From NCBI GenBank assembly GCA_036512155.1, contig DATCBD010000038.1:1-64000 (forward strand): a stretch of DNA of 64,000 nucleotides, written 5' to 3'. Source of the DNA: Palsa-739 sp036512155 (lineage in GTDB: Bacteria; Actinomycetota; Thermoleophilia; Gaiellales; Gaiellaceae). The position numbers and the translations under genes were made by a program. Shown here piece by piece: positions 48,396-57,315 of the stretch (positions are counted from its first letter, which is position 1; each line of letters starts with the position of its first letter). The notes under the pieces are model-generated. The model searched no databases, had not been told where the DNA came from, and saw only the letters and a list, made by a program, of their open reading frames with translations.

Positions 48396-49583
48396 ATGGC
48401 ACGAGGCTGGAAGCGGGCTTTGCCGCTCGGCGCGGCTGCCCTGCTCTGCGCCGCATTCGCGGCCACCGCCGGCGCGGGGACGCGCGCCGGGAAAAGCGTC
48501 AACGTCGCCTTCATCTACCCGAAGACCGGCGGTCTCGCCGCCTTCGGCCAGGAGGAGCTCGATGGGTTCCAGGCCGGGCTTGCCTACGTCAACGGCAAGT
48601 GCGGCGGCTACACCATCAAGCCGACCTACATCGACGACGCAACCGACCCGGCGACCGCCATCGCGGCCTTCAAGAACGAGGTCGGCCAGGGCGTCAAGAT
48701 CATCACCGGCACGGGCTCGTCGGGCATCGCGCTGCAGCTCGGGCCGCTCGCCGCGCAGAACGACGTGCTGTACATCTCCGGCGCGGCGGCGGCCGACCAG
48801 ATCACCGGGCTCAACCGGAACACGTTCCGCGCCGGTCGGCAGACCCTGCAGGACGTCCTCGACGCCGCCAACGTCTTCCCACCGAAGACGACGGGCAAGA
48901 AGGTCGTCGTCTTCGCCGAGGACACGGCGTTCGGCGCAGGCAACTACGCCGCGGTCGCGGCCATCTTCGGCGCCAGGGGCCAGACGGTGACGAAGATTCT
49001 GTCGCCGTTCGGCACGCCCGATCTGACGCCGTACGCGCAGCAGCTCGCCAACTCGGGAGCCGACGCCGCGTTCGTCGCCTGGGCCAACACGACCAATGCG
49101 GCGGCGATGTGGCAGGCGCTGCAGCAGCAGGGCGTCGCGAAGAAGATGACCCTCATCACGGGTCTCGCCAACCGCGGCAGCTACGACGCGATCGGGCCGC
49201 TGGTCCCGGGCGTGACGATGATCTCGCACTACGTCTACAAGGCGCCGCACAACGCGGCGAACACCTACCTCATCAAGTGGATGGCGAAGAACCGCCACCA
49301 GGTGCCCGACCTGTTCGACCCGGACGGGTTCGTCACCGCTCAGATGGTCTGCCGTGCGGTCGCCAAGGGCGGCACCGACACCTCGAAGCAGATCAGCGCG
49401 CTCGAGGGCTGGCAGTTCCTCGCGCCGAAGGGCAAGCAGTACATCCGGGCGGCCGACCACGCGATGATCCAGCCGATGTTCCAGGTGCAGCTCGTGCCCG
49501 GGAACGGCGGCCACTTCGTCGCCAAGGTCGTGAAGACGATCTCGCCCGGCAACGTCCAGCCTCCGGTCACGCCGTTCAAGTAG
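48396..49583 (+). CDS. Branched-chain amino acid-type ABC substrate-binding protein
   Basis: 395 aa. Signal peptide about 1-28 (RALPLGAAALLCAAFAATAGAG). Peripla_BP_6 fold: VNVAFIYPKTGGLAAFGQEELDGFQAGLAYVN, then GTGSSGIALQLGPLAAQNDVLYISGAA. No lipobox Cys. LivJ/LivK-like, but such proteins also bind aromatic acids, amides or short fatty acids. The downstream CoA-ligase and oxidation genes make a carboxylic acid substrate more likely than an amino acid. Confidence 0.9.
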   Translation: MARGWKRALPLGAAALLCAAFAATAGAGTRAGKSVNVAFIYPKTGGLAAFGQEELDGFQAGLAYVNGKCGGYTIKPTYIDDATDPATAIAAFKNEVGQGVKIITGTGSSGIALQLGPLAAQNDVLYISGAAAADQITGLNRNTFRAGRQTLQDVLDAANVFPPKTTGKKVVVFAEDTAFGAGNYAAVAAIFGARGQTVTKILSPFGTPDLTPYAQQLANSGADAAFVAWANTTNAAAMWQALQQQGVAKKMTLITGLANRGSYDAIGPLVPGVTMISHYVYKAPHNAANTYLIKWMAKNRHQVPDLFDPDGFVTAQMVCRAVAKGGTDTSKQISALEGWQFLAPKGKQYIRAADHAMIQPMFQVQLVPGNGGHFVAKVVKTISPGNVQPPVTPFK

Positions 49584-49605
49584 GAGCGGCGACCGGCGGA
49601 TCAAG

Positions 49606-50361
49606 GTGAACCCTCCGATCCTCGCCACGCGAAACCTCGGGCTCGACATCGGCGGCGCGACCATCGTCGCCGATGTCAGCCTCGAGGTGAGCGAGGGCGA
49701 GCTCCTCGGGATCATCGGGCCGAACGGCGCGGGCAAGACGTCGCTGTTCAACCTCTTCTCGGGCCTGTATCGGCCCACCTCGGGCTCGATCCACCTGAAC
49801 GGCGTCGACATCACGCACCAGCCGACGTACCTGCGAACGCGGGAGGGAATCGGCCGGACGTTCCAGGTGTCGAGCGTCTTCCCGCTGCTGACGACGTTCG
49901 AGAACGTCCGCCTCGCCGCGCAGTCGGCGCTCGGCGGCACGCTCCGGCTCTGGCAGCGGGCGTCCGGCGTGAAGAAGGCCGTAGACGGAGCCCGCGCCGC
50001 GCTCGCACGTGTCGGGCTCGAGGCTCGCGCCGCACAGCCGGCGGGCGGCCTCTCGCACGGCGACAAGCGGCGGCTGGAGATCGCGATGCTCCTCGCCGCG
50101 AACAAGCCGGTGCTGCTCCTCGACGAGCCGATGGCCGGCCTGTCCGCGGAGCACGTGCCGCAGCTCGTCGAGCTCATCCGCTCGGTTCACACCGAGGAGC
50201 GCAAGACCGTGCTCATGGTCGAGCATCACATGGAGGTGGTCACCGGCATCGCGCAGCGGATCGCAGTCATGCACCACGGCGCGCTCCTCGCGTGCGACAC
50301 GCCGGCCGCCGTCATGGCGAACCCGACCGTCCAGTCGGCATACCTTGGAGAAGCGCTGTGA
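49606..50361 (+). CDS. livG: LivG-type ABC transporter ATP-binding protein
   Basis: 251 aa. Walker A GPNGAGKTS, LivG-type segment REGIGRTFQVSSVFPLLTTFENV, signature LSHGDKRRLE, Walker B LLLDEPMAGLS. GTG start with ATCAAGGT upstream. Its stop overlaps livF (GTGA). One of the two ATPases of the importer. Confidence 0.92.
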   Translation: MNPPILATRNLGLDIGGATIVADVSLEVSEGELLGIIGPNGAGKTSLFNLFSGLYRPTSGSIHLNGVDITHQPTYLRTREGIGRTFQVSSVFPLLTTFENVRLAAQSALGGTLRLWQRASGVKKAVDGARAALARVGLEARAAQPAGGLSHGDKRRLEIAMLLAANKPVLLLDEPMAGLSAEHVPQLVELIRSVHTEERKTVLMVEHHMEVVTGIAQRIAVMHHGALLACDTPAAVMANPTVQSAYLGEAL

Positions 50362-51074
50362 GCGCGGTTGCGACGAGGACGCTGCTGTCGGTCAGTGACC
50401 TGCACGTGTATCTCGGGCAGTCGCACGTCCTCCAGGGCGTGTCGTTCGACGTGCCGGAAGGCGGCGTCACTGCGTTGCTCGGCCGCAACGGCGTGGGCAA
50501 GACGACGACGCTGCGCGCCATTCTGGGGCTGGTCGGCCGGCGCGGTTCGGTCCAGCTCGACGGGGAGGAGCTGACGTCGCTGCCGACGCATCGCATCGTG
50601 CAGCGGCGGGTCGGCTACGTGCCGGAGGACCGCGACGTGTTCTCCGGGCTGACCGTGGCCGAGAACCTCCGGCTCGCCGAGCGCGACGGAGAGCCCCGCT
50701 ACGACCTCGTCTACGACCTCTTCCCCGATCTCGAGGCGCGCGGCGCCCAGCGTGCGGGCACGCTCTCGGGCGGCCAGCAGCAGATGCTCTCGATCGCACG
50801 CGCGCTGCTGAACGACAACCGCGTTCTGCTCGTGGACGAGCCGACGAAGGGCCTCGCGCCTGCGCTCGTCGCCGACGTCGCGCACGTTCTCGAGCGGCTC
50901 GCAGAGCTGACGACGGTGCTGCTCGTCGAGCAGAACCTCGGCGTCGTGCGCCGGATCGCTCGCGACGCGATCGTGCTCGACCAGGGCCGGGTCGTGCACA
51001 CGAGCGACGCCAAGGAGCTGCTCGAACAGCCGGACCTCGTCAGGCGCCTGCTCAGCGTCGGGAGCCACACATGA
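50358..51074 (+). CDS. livF: LivF-type ABC transporter ATP-binding protein
   Basis: 238 aa. Walker A GRNGVGKTT, Q-loop region VGYVPEDRDVFSGLTVAENL, signature LSGGQQQML, Walker B LLVDEPTKGLAP. GTG start inside the livG stop; ATGA overlap with livH. Second ATPase of the importer. Confidence 0.92.
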   Translation: MSAVATRTLLSVSDLHVYLGQSHVLQGVSFDVPEGGVTALLGRNGVGKTTTLRAILGLVGRRGSVQLDGEELTSLPTHRIVQRRVGYVPEDRDVFSGLTVAENLRLAERDGEPRYDLVYDLFPDLEARGAQRAGTLSGGQQQMLSIARALLNDNRVLLVDEPTKGLAPALVADVAHVLERLAELTTVLLVEQNLGVVRRIARDAIVLDQGRVVHTSDAKELLEQPDLVRRLLSVGSHT

Positions 51075-51970
51075 GCACCTGGCTCCTGCTCACGATCACC
51101 GGGCTCGGCCTCGGCGCGATGTACTTCCTCATCGCCTCGGGCCTGTCGCTCATCTACGGGCTGATGGGCGTCCTCAACTTCGCGCACGGCGCGTTCATCA
51201 CCGTCGGCGCCTACGCGTCGTGGTGGACGGAGGCACACCTCTTCTCCGGCGTGCACTCGATCACGCTGCGCTTCCTCCTCGCGGCGCTCATGGGGCTGCT
51301 GGTCGGCGGTGTGTTCGCGGCCCTCGTCGAGCTCATCCTCATCAGGCCCCTCTACAACCGCCACATCGAGCAGGTGCTCGTGACCGTCGGCCTGTCGATC
51401 GCCTTCGTCGCGCTCGTGCAGGGCATCTGGGGGCCGGACCCGCAGGCCTTTGCCGTCCCGCCTTGGCTGCATGAGACGACGACGATCGCAGGCGCGCACA
51501 TCCCGAACGACCGCTGGATCGAGATCGGCACCGCGGCCGTCGTGCTTGGCCTCCTGCAGCTCTTCCTCCGGCGAACGCGCTACGGGCTGATCATCCGCGC
51601 GGGCGTCGAGAACCGCGCGATGGTGCAGGCGCTCGGCATCGACGTGCGCAAGGCGTTCACGCTCGTGTTCGCGATCGGCGGCATCGCGGCCGCCGTCGCC
51701 GGCGTGCTCAGCGGCGTGTACTTCAACGTCGTCGGGCCCGACCAGGGGACGAGCCTCCTGATCTTCGCATTCATCGTGGTCGTCATTGGCGGCCTCGGCT
51801 CGATCGGCGGCTCCGCCGCTGCGGCCGTGGTCGTCGCCCTGACGCAGCAGTACACGAACTACTACGCGTCGGCGGGGGTCGGCGACATGGTCGTCGTCCT
51901 CCTGCTCGGACTCGTCCTGCTCGCGCGGCCGCGCGGCCTCGCGGGCGCGGTCGTCGGAGCGCGCGCGTGA
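51071..51970 (+). CDS. livH: LivH-type ABC transporter permease
   Basis: 299 aa, about eight membrane helices. YGLMGVLNFAHGAFITVGAYASWW is the LivH N-terminal signature, GLIIRAGVENRAMVQALGIDVRK the EAA-like coupling loop, VVVIGGLGSIGGSAAAAVVVAL the family C-terminal part. ATG overlaps livF by 4 bp and its TGA overlaps livM. Confidence 0.93.
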   Translation: MSTWLLLTITGLGLGAMYFLIASGLSLIYGLMGVLNFAHGAFITVGAYASWWTEAHLFSGVHSITLRFLLAALMGLLVGGVFAALVELILIRPLYNRHIEQVLVTVGLSIAFVALVQGIWGPDPQAFAVPPWLHETTTIAGAHIPNDRWIEIGTAAVVLGLLQLFLRRTRYGLIIRAGVENRAMVQALGIDVRKAFTLVFAIGGIAAAVAGVLSGVYFNVVGPDQGTSLLIFAFIVVVIGGLGSIGGSAAAAVVVALTQQYTNYYASAGVGDMVVVLLLGLVLLARPRGLAGAVVGARA

Positions 51971-53061
51971 AGCGCAGGCAGCTCCTCTCCGACTGGCTCG
52001 TGCCGCTCGCCGTCTTCGCCGTGCTCGCGATCGTCCCGGAGCTGCACTTCTCGATCCCGAAGCTGTTCGACCAGCCGATCTCGAGTCCGGGAACGCTGCA
52101 GCTCCTCGCGGCGTGCGTGCTCTTCGGCGGGCTCGCGCTGACGTACGACATCCAGTTCGGATACACCGGCCTGCTCTCGTTCGGCCACGCGCTGTACATC
52201 GCGGTCGGGGTCTACCTGTCGAACATCGCGATCACCGACTGGCACTGGAACTTCTGGGTTGCCATCCTCTTCACGATGGGCGTCGCGTTCGTGCTCGCGA
52301 ACGTCCTGGGCTTCGTCAGCCTCCGCGTCGGTGGTATCGCCTTCGCGATGGTGACGCTCGCGTTCGCGCAGGCAGGCGCGGTGCTCGCGCTCAAGGACCC
52401 TCACCACTGGACGCACGGCGAGGAAGGCCTCGGCGCGGACTACACGAGGCTGCCGCACGTGTTCGTGGGCATTTTCAACACGAAGAACCTGTACTGGTTG
52501 GCGCTCGGCTTTCTCGTCGTCGTCTTCTTCACGGTCCGCTGGGCGGTCGAGTCGTCGCCGGGCCGCGTCTGGCAGGCGATCAGGGAGAACGAGCTGCGCG
52601 TCGAAGTGCTGGGCATGCGGCCGCATCTGTACAAGCTGCAGGCGTTCGTCCTCTCGTCGACCCTCGCGGCCGGCGGCGGCATCGTCTACATGCTGTTGTA
52701 CAACGGGTCGACGCTCGCCGTCACCGCTCCCAACTTCACACTGGCGCTCCTGCTCATGGTCGTGATCGGCGGCGCCGGTTCGCGCTGGGGCGCCGTGCTC
52801 GGCGGGATCCTCTACACGTACCTGAACGACCGGCTCGTCTCGGTTGGCAGCTCCTCAGCGGTGGAGGGCCTGCCGCACGCGCTGCGCATACCGCTGTCGC
52901 AGCCGCTGTTCCTGCTCGGCGTCATCTTCATCCTCATCGTCTTCTTCCTGCCCGGCGGGCTCGCCGGCATCGTCGGGCGCGGACGGCCGAGCGGGCTGCG
53001 CCGACTGCAGGAGGCCATCCGCCCGGAGCCATCGCTGACCGCGCCACAGGAGGATGCATGA
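51967..53061 (+). CDS. livM: LivM-type ABC transporter permease
   Basis: 364 aa, about ten helices. YDIQFGYTGLLSFGHALYIAVGVYL, GRVWQAIRENELRVEVLGMRPHLYKL coupling loop, MVVIGGAGSRWGAVLGGILYTYL. Second pore subunit. GTG start (GTGA). The C-terminal tail is extended and basic. ATGA overlap with the hydrolase gene behind it. Confidence 0.93.
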   Translation: MKRRQLLSDWLVPLAVFAVLAIVPELHFSIPKLFDQPISSPGTLQLLAACVLFGGLALTYDIQFGYTGLLSFGHALYIAVGVYLSNIAITDWHWNFWVAILFTMGVAFVLANVLGFVSLRVGGIAFAMVTLAFAQAGAVLALKDPHHWTHGEEGLGADYTRLPHVFVGIFNTKNLYWLALGFLVVVFFTVRWAVESSPGRVWQAIRENELRVEVLGMRPHLYKLQAFVLSSTLAAGGGIVYMLLYNGSTLAVTAPNFTLALLLMVVIGGAGSRWGAVLGGILYTYLNDRLVSVGSSSAVEGLPHALRIPLSQPLFLLGVIFILIVFFLPGGLAGIVGRGRPSGLRRLQEAIRPEPSLTAPQEDA

Positions 53062-53858
53062 GCACGTACGCAACGAGTGACGGAGTCCGTCTCGCCTACG
53101 AGGAGCGCGGTGACGGTGAGCCTCTGCTCTTCGTACAGGGGCTCGGCTACGACCGCAACGGCTTCGGCCCGCTGCCGGCGCTGCTCGCGGACGACTTCCG
53201 TGTCATCGTGTTCGACAATCGCGGCGTCGGTGACAGCGATGTGCCGGAGGGGCCGTACTCGGTGACGCAGCTCGCGACCGACGCGATCGCAGTCCTCGAC
53301 GCGGCCGGCGTCGAGACGGCGCACGTCCTCGGCGTGAGTCTCGGCGGATTCATCGCGCAGGAGCTCGCGCTCGCGCACCCGGAGCGGGTGCGCAAGCTCG
53401 TCCTCTGCTCGACCGCGGCCGGCAGCGTGCCCCCGTCGTATCCCATGCCGCAGCGCGGCGTCGACGCGTTTTCGCGCTTCCCGACGATGGAGCGCGAGGC
53501 AGGCCTGCGGCTCATGGTCGAGAACTCGCTCGGCGAGCACGGCGTCCGTGAGCGGCCGGAGCTCGTGGAGGAGATCTACCGCTACCGGCTCGACCGCGCG
53601 CCGACACTCGCGGGCTGGCAGGCACAGGCCTACGCGGGCGCGACCTTCGACGCGTACGAGCGGATCCCCGGCATCGCGGCGCCCACGCTCGTCATCCAGG
53701 GAGGCGGCGACGCAGTGATCGACCCGCGCAACGCGGACCTGCTCGTGGAACGGATCCCGGACGCGCGGCTGGTGCTCGTCCCGGAGCGCGGCCACCTCGT
53801 CATCTGGCAGGAGGGGGAGATGCTCGCGCCGATCGTGCGAGAGTTCCTCCGGTCGTGA
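53058..53858 (+). CDS. Alpha/beta-fold hydrolase
   Basis: 266 aa. FDNRGVGDSDVPEGPYSV is the oxyanion-strand motif, GVSLGGFIAQELALAHP the nucleophile elbow (S94), an Asp in GGGDAVIDP and the His in PERGHLVIW. This is the 3-oxoadipate enol-lactonase / ester-hydrolase-like group. In the operon it may open a lactone or ester before CoA activation. ATG overlaps livM by 4 bp; GTGA with the ligase. Confidence 0.87.
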   Translation: MSTYATSDGVRLAYEERGDGEPLLFVQGLGYDRNGFGPLPALLADDFRVIVFDNRGVGDSDVPEGPYSVTQLATDAIAVLDAAGVETAHVLGVSLGGFIAQELALAHPERVRKLVLCSTAAGSVPPSYPMPQRGVDAFSRFPTMEREAGLRLMVENSLGEHGVRERPELVEEIYRYRLDRAPTLAGWQAQAYAGATFDAYERIPGIAAPTLVIQGGGDAVIDPRNADLLVERIPDARLVLVPERGHLVIWQEGEMLAPIVREFLRS

Positions 53859-55300
53859 GCGAAGCAGGCCGGCATACGGTGGGGCGCTGGATCCGTGACC
53901 GCGCGCGGGCGACGCCCGGACGCGTCGCCGTCGATTACGAGGACCGGCTCGTCACGTACGGCGAGCTCGACGCCGGGTCCGACGCGCTCGCGGCGCGCTT
54001 CCACGAGGCCGGGCTCCGCCGGGGCGACCGCATTGCGACGCTGACGGGGAACGCGCCCGAGCACGTGCAGGTCTTCTTCGCCTGCGCGAAGGCAGGACTG
54101 ATCCTGGTTCCGTTGTCGTGGCGTTTGACTGCCCCCGAATTGCAGTACCAGCTCGCCGACGCCGACCCTGCGCTGTTTCTCGTCGAGGACGATTTCGTGG
54201 AGCTGGCTCAGCAGACGTCGTGGCCTTTTGAAAGACCGGTACCTGGTACGGCTTCGCCGAACCAGGTACCTGCTGTGGACGTTCTCGACGAGGACGGTCT
54301 CCTGCTCATCTACACCTCCGGCACGACCGGGAAGCCGAAAGGCGCGGTCTTGACGCACGCGAATTGCTTCTGGACGAACCTGAGCCTCGACCTCGTCACG
54401 CCCATGGCCGAGGACGACGTCGTTCTGCAGGTCCTTCCTCAGTTCCATTGCGGAGGCTGGAACGTCCAACCTTTGCTCGCCTGGTGGAAGGGCGCGCGCG
54501 TCGTGCTGGAGCGCGGCTTCGACGCAGGGCGCGTGCTGGACTTGATCGAACGGAAACGGGTCACGACGGTCATGGGCGTCCCCGCGATCTACCTCTTCCT
54601 CGCGCAACATCCGCGCTTCGCCGACGCCGATCTGTCCAGCTTGCGGCGCGCGGTCGTCGGCGGGGCGCCGATGCCTGAGTCGTTGCTCGAGACCTGGGCC
54701 GAACGGGGGATCACCGTCGTCCAGGGCTACGGGCTGACCGAGGCGGCGCCGAACGTCCTCTGTCTGCCACCCGAGGACGCTGCACGGAAGATCGGCTTCG
54801 CCGGCAAGCCGTATCCCTTCGTGGACGTCGGGCTGTCCTCCGACGGCGAGCTGCTCGTCCGCGGGCCGAACGTCTTTCCCGGCTACTGGCGGAACCCGGA
54901 GGCGACGGCGGCCGCGTTCACCGACGACGGACGGCTCCGCACCGGCGACGTCGCCGAGTGCGACGACGAGGGCTTCTATCGCATCAAGGGCCGCCTCAAG
55001 GAGATGTACATCTCGGGCGGCGAGAACGTCTACCCGGCGGAGGTGGAGGCGGCCCTGCACGAGCACCCGCACGTGTCGGACGCCGCCGTCGTCGGCGTGC
55101 CGGACGACCGCTGGGGCGAGGTCGGCGCCGCGTACGTCGTCGCAGACGGCGTCTCCGCCGACGAGCTTCTCGCGTGGTGCGAATCGAGGCTCGCGCGGTT
55201 CAAGGTCCCGAAGTCGATCGACTTCGTCGGCGAGATCCCACGGAACAGCATGGGGAAGGTCCAGAAGCAGGAGCTCGGCGAGCGGGAGCTCGCACGATGA
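53855..55300 (+). CDS. AMP-dependent acyl-CoA synthetase/ligase
   Basis: 481 aa. P-loop YTSGTTGKPKG, GYGLTEAAPNV (A5), RTGDVAECDDEGFYRIKGRLKEMYISGGENVYPAEVE (A7-A8) and GKVQKQEL (A10) make a complete ANL ligase. It activates a carboxylic acid to acyl-CoA. Between the N-terminal domain and the P-loop the protein has a Pro-rich insert (PFERPVPGTASPNQVP) encoded by a perfect palindrome. GTG start, coupled to both neighbours. Confidence 0.9.
   Translation: MSEAGRHTVGRWIRDRARATPGRVAVDYEDRLVTYGELDAGSDALAARFHEAGLRRGDRIATLTGNAPEHVQVFFACAKAGLILVPLSWRLTAPELQYQLADADPALFLVEDDFVELAQQTSWPFERPVPGTASPNQVPAVDVLDEDGLLLIYTSGTTGKPKGAVLTHANCFWTNLSLDLVTPMAEDDVVLQVLPQFHCGGWNVQPLLAWWKGARVVLERGFDAGRVLDLIERKRVTTVMGVPAIYLFLAQHPRFADADLSSLRRAVVGGAPMPESLLETWAERGITVVQGYGLTEAAPNVLCLPPEDAARKIGFAGKPYPFVDVGLSSDGELLVRGPNVFPGYWRNPEATAAAFTDDGRLRTGDVAECDDEGFYRIKGRLKEMYISGGENVYPAEVEAALHEHPHVSDAAVVGVPDDRWGEVGAAYVVADGVSADELLAWCESRLARFKVPKSIDFVGEIPRNSMGKVQKQELGERELAR
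54238..54270. repeat. Palindrome inside the acyl-CoA ligase gene
   Basis: Arms GGTACCTGGT (54238-54247) and ACCAGGTACC (54261-54270) plus an inner CGGC-TTC-GCCG stem, interrupted by one A/A mismatch. The reading frame runs through it and encodes a Pro-rich loop. It looks like an inserted palindromic element. Confidence 0.6.
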
Positions 55301-55908
55301 GCGACGTCATCACCGGTGTCGGCGGCCGCGCGCTCTCGCCGAAAGGCGTGGAGACGCGGCAGCGCCTGCTCGACGCGGCCGAGCGCGTGTTCGGCGAGCT
55401 CGGCTTCTACGACGCGTCCATCGTCAAGATCACCGAGGCGGCCGGCGTCGGCCAAGGCACGTTCTACCTCTACTTCTCGTCGAAGAAGGAGATCTTCGAC
55501 GAGCTCGTCCGCGACCTGAACAGCCGCATCCGCCACGCGATGAAGGTGGAGTCGTCGAAGGGCAAGGACCGGATCGAGGCGGAGCTGCTGGGCTTCCGGG
55601 GCTACTTCGAGTTCACGGCGGCTCACCCGGACCTGTACAGCATCATCCGCCAGTCGGCATTCGTCTCGCCGGAGACGTTCCTCTACCACTACGAGCGCAT
55701 CTGGGCGGGGTACGCGCGCGCTCTCCGCGACGCGGTCGCGACCGGCGAGGCGGGGGCGATCGACCCCGACGTCACCGCGTGGGCGCTGATGGCGATCGGC
55801 GAGATGGTCGGCATGCGGTGGATCGTCTGGGGCGACGGCGACGTGCCGGAGAACGTCCTCGAAGAGCTCGGCCGGATCATCCGCCGCGTCCTGGACCCGC
55901 CGTCGTGA
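55297..55908 (+). CDS. TetR-family transcriptional regulator
   Basis: 203 aa. N-terminal HTH about 20-65: RLLDAAERVFGELGFYDASIVKITEAAGVGQGTFYLYFSSKKEIFDEL. The helical ligand domain follows. Lying within the catabolic operon (ATGA and GTGA overlaps on both sides) it is likely an autoregulated local repressor that responds to an acyl-CoA or the imported acid. Confidence 0.92.
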   Translation: MSDVITGVGGRALSPKGVETRQRLLDAAERVFGELGFYDASIVKITEAAGVGQGTFYLYFSSKKEIFDELVRDLNSRIRHAMKVESSKGKDRIEAELLGFRGYFEFTAAHPDLYSIIRQSAFVSPETFLYHYERIWAGYARALRDAVATGEAGAIDPDVTAWALMAIGEMVGMRWIVWGDGDVPENVLEELGRIIRRVLDPPS

Positions 55909-56909
55909 CCCGCATCGGGATCGCCGCCACGGCCTCGTACCTGCCGGAGCGATGGATGACCGCGGCCGAAGTGGGCGAACGGAGCGCCATCCCCGAGCAG
56001 GTGATCGTCGAGAAGTTCGGCCTGCGCGGCAAGCACATCGCCGCCGAGGACGAGCACGCGAGCGACCTCTCCGTGCGCGCCGCGGAGCAGCTGCTGGGCG
56101 AGGCCGGGGTGGATCCGGAGGCGCTCGACGTCGTCATGTACTTCGGCTCGATGTGGAAGGACTACGCCGTCTGGCAGGCGGCGCCGTGGATCGCCCACCG
56201 GATCGGCGCCACCCGCGCGTACGCGGTCGAGTACGACAACGTCTCGTGCGGGACGCCGGTGGCGCTCCGCATCGCGCGCGACATGCTCCTCGCCGAGGAT
56301 GAGCTGCAGACCGTCCTCGTCGTTGCCGCCTGCCGCGAGTCGTACCTCCTCGACTACGGGAACGAACGCTCGCGCTTCATGTTCAACTTTGGCGACGGAG
56401 CGGTCGCCGGCCTGCTCGTGAAGGATGGAGATCGCAACGAGCTCCTCGGCTGCCACGGCATCACCGACGGATCGCTGTCGCTGCAGGTGAAGGTGCCGTC
56501 GGGTGGCAGCGTCTCGCCGAACGGCGGCTACCGGTATCTCGACGTCGCCGATCCGGCCGTGATGAAAGACACCCTCGACCGCGTGAGCCTGCAGAACTTC
56601 GTCGCGGCCGCGCGCGGCGCGCTCGAGCGAAGCGGCGCGACGCTCGAGGACGTCGGGTACCTGTGCGGCATCCACATGAAGCCGTCGATGCACCGGGCGC
56701 TACTCGCTGAGCTCGGCATCGACGAGTCGCGCGCCGCGTACCTCGACGACACCGGCCACATGAGCGGCGTCGACCCGTTGCTCGCGCTCGACCGTGCCGC
56801 GCGCACGGGCGAGCTGCGGGACGGCGACCTCGTGCTGCTGCTCGCCGCAGGTACCGGATACACGTGGGCCGCGAGTGTCGTACGGTGGGGCGATGCTCGA
56901 GGCCGGTAG
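55905..56909 (+). CDS. KASIII-like / thiolase-superfamily condensing enzyme
   Basis: 334 aa. FabH-like fold: catalytic C115 in YDNVSCGTPVAL, His in GIHMKPSMHR (FabH PHQAN position), and DTGHMSGVDP where FabH has the GNTSS loop, so His replaces the catalytic Asn. C-terminal LLLAAGTGYTWAASVVRWG matches. It probably makes or cleaves a C-C bond in an acyl-CoA, in place of an ordinary thiolase. GTG start in the TetR stop. Confidence 0.8.
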   Translation: MTRIGIAATASYLPERWMTAAEVGERSAIPEQVIVEKFGLRGKHIAAEDEHASDLSVRAAEQLLGEAGVDPEALDVVMYFGSMWKDYAVWQAAPWIAHRIGATRAYAVEYDNVSCGTPVALRIARDMLLAEDELQTVLVVAACRESYLLDYGNERSRFMFNFGDGAVAGLLVKDGDRNELLGCHGITDGSLSLQVKVPSGGSVSPNGGYRYLDVADPAVMKDTLDRVSLQNFVAAARGALERSGATLEDVGYLCGIHMKPSMHRALLAELGIDESRAAYLDDTGHMSGVDPLLALDRAARTGELRDGDLVLLLAAGTGYTWAASVVRWGDARGR

Positions 56910-57315
56910 CGAGTTCGGGCCTTCGTCCTGGATCGATGTCGGACAGGACCGGATCAACACGTTCGCCGACGCGACCGGCGACCACCAGTGGATCCACATC
57001 GACGCGGCGCGTGCGAAGGAGGGCCCGTTCGGCGGGACGATCGGGCACGGCTACCTCACGCTGTCGCTCCTGCCGGTGATGTCGTACGAGGTGGTGCCGC
57101 GGCAGGACGGCGGCATGGCCGTGAACTACGGCCTCAACAAGGTTCGGTTCCCTGCACCGGTTCCGTCCGGATCGCGCGTTCGCGGCACCTTCCGGGTGGA
57201 GGCCGTCGACGAGGCCGAGTGGGGCTTCCAGGCGACGATGGCCGCGACGATCGAACGCGAGGGCGGCGACAAGCCCGTCTGCGTGGCCGAGCTCGTGTTT
57301 CGTTACTACAAGTGA
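56893..57315 (+). CDS. MaoC-family dehydratase (enoyl-CoA hydratase 2 type)
   Basis: 140 aa hotdog fold. INTFADATGDHQWIHID carries the catalytic Asp/His of the R-specific hydratase motif, followed by GGTIGHGYLTLSLLP, the overhang segment. It hydrates 2-enoyl-CoA to (R)-3-hydroxyacyl-CoA. The ATG lies inside the KASIII-like gene (17-bp overlap). Confidence 0.9.
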   Translation: MLEAGSEFGPSSWIDVGQDRINTFADATGDHQWIHIDAARAKEGPFGGTIGHGYLTLSLLPVMSYEVVPRQDGGMAVNYGLNKVRFPAPVPSGSRVRGTFRVEAVDEAEWGFQATMAATIEREGGDKPVCVAELVFRYYK

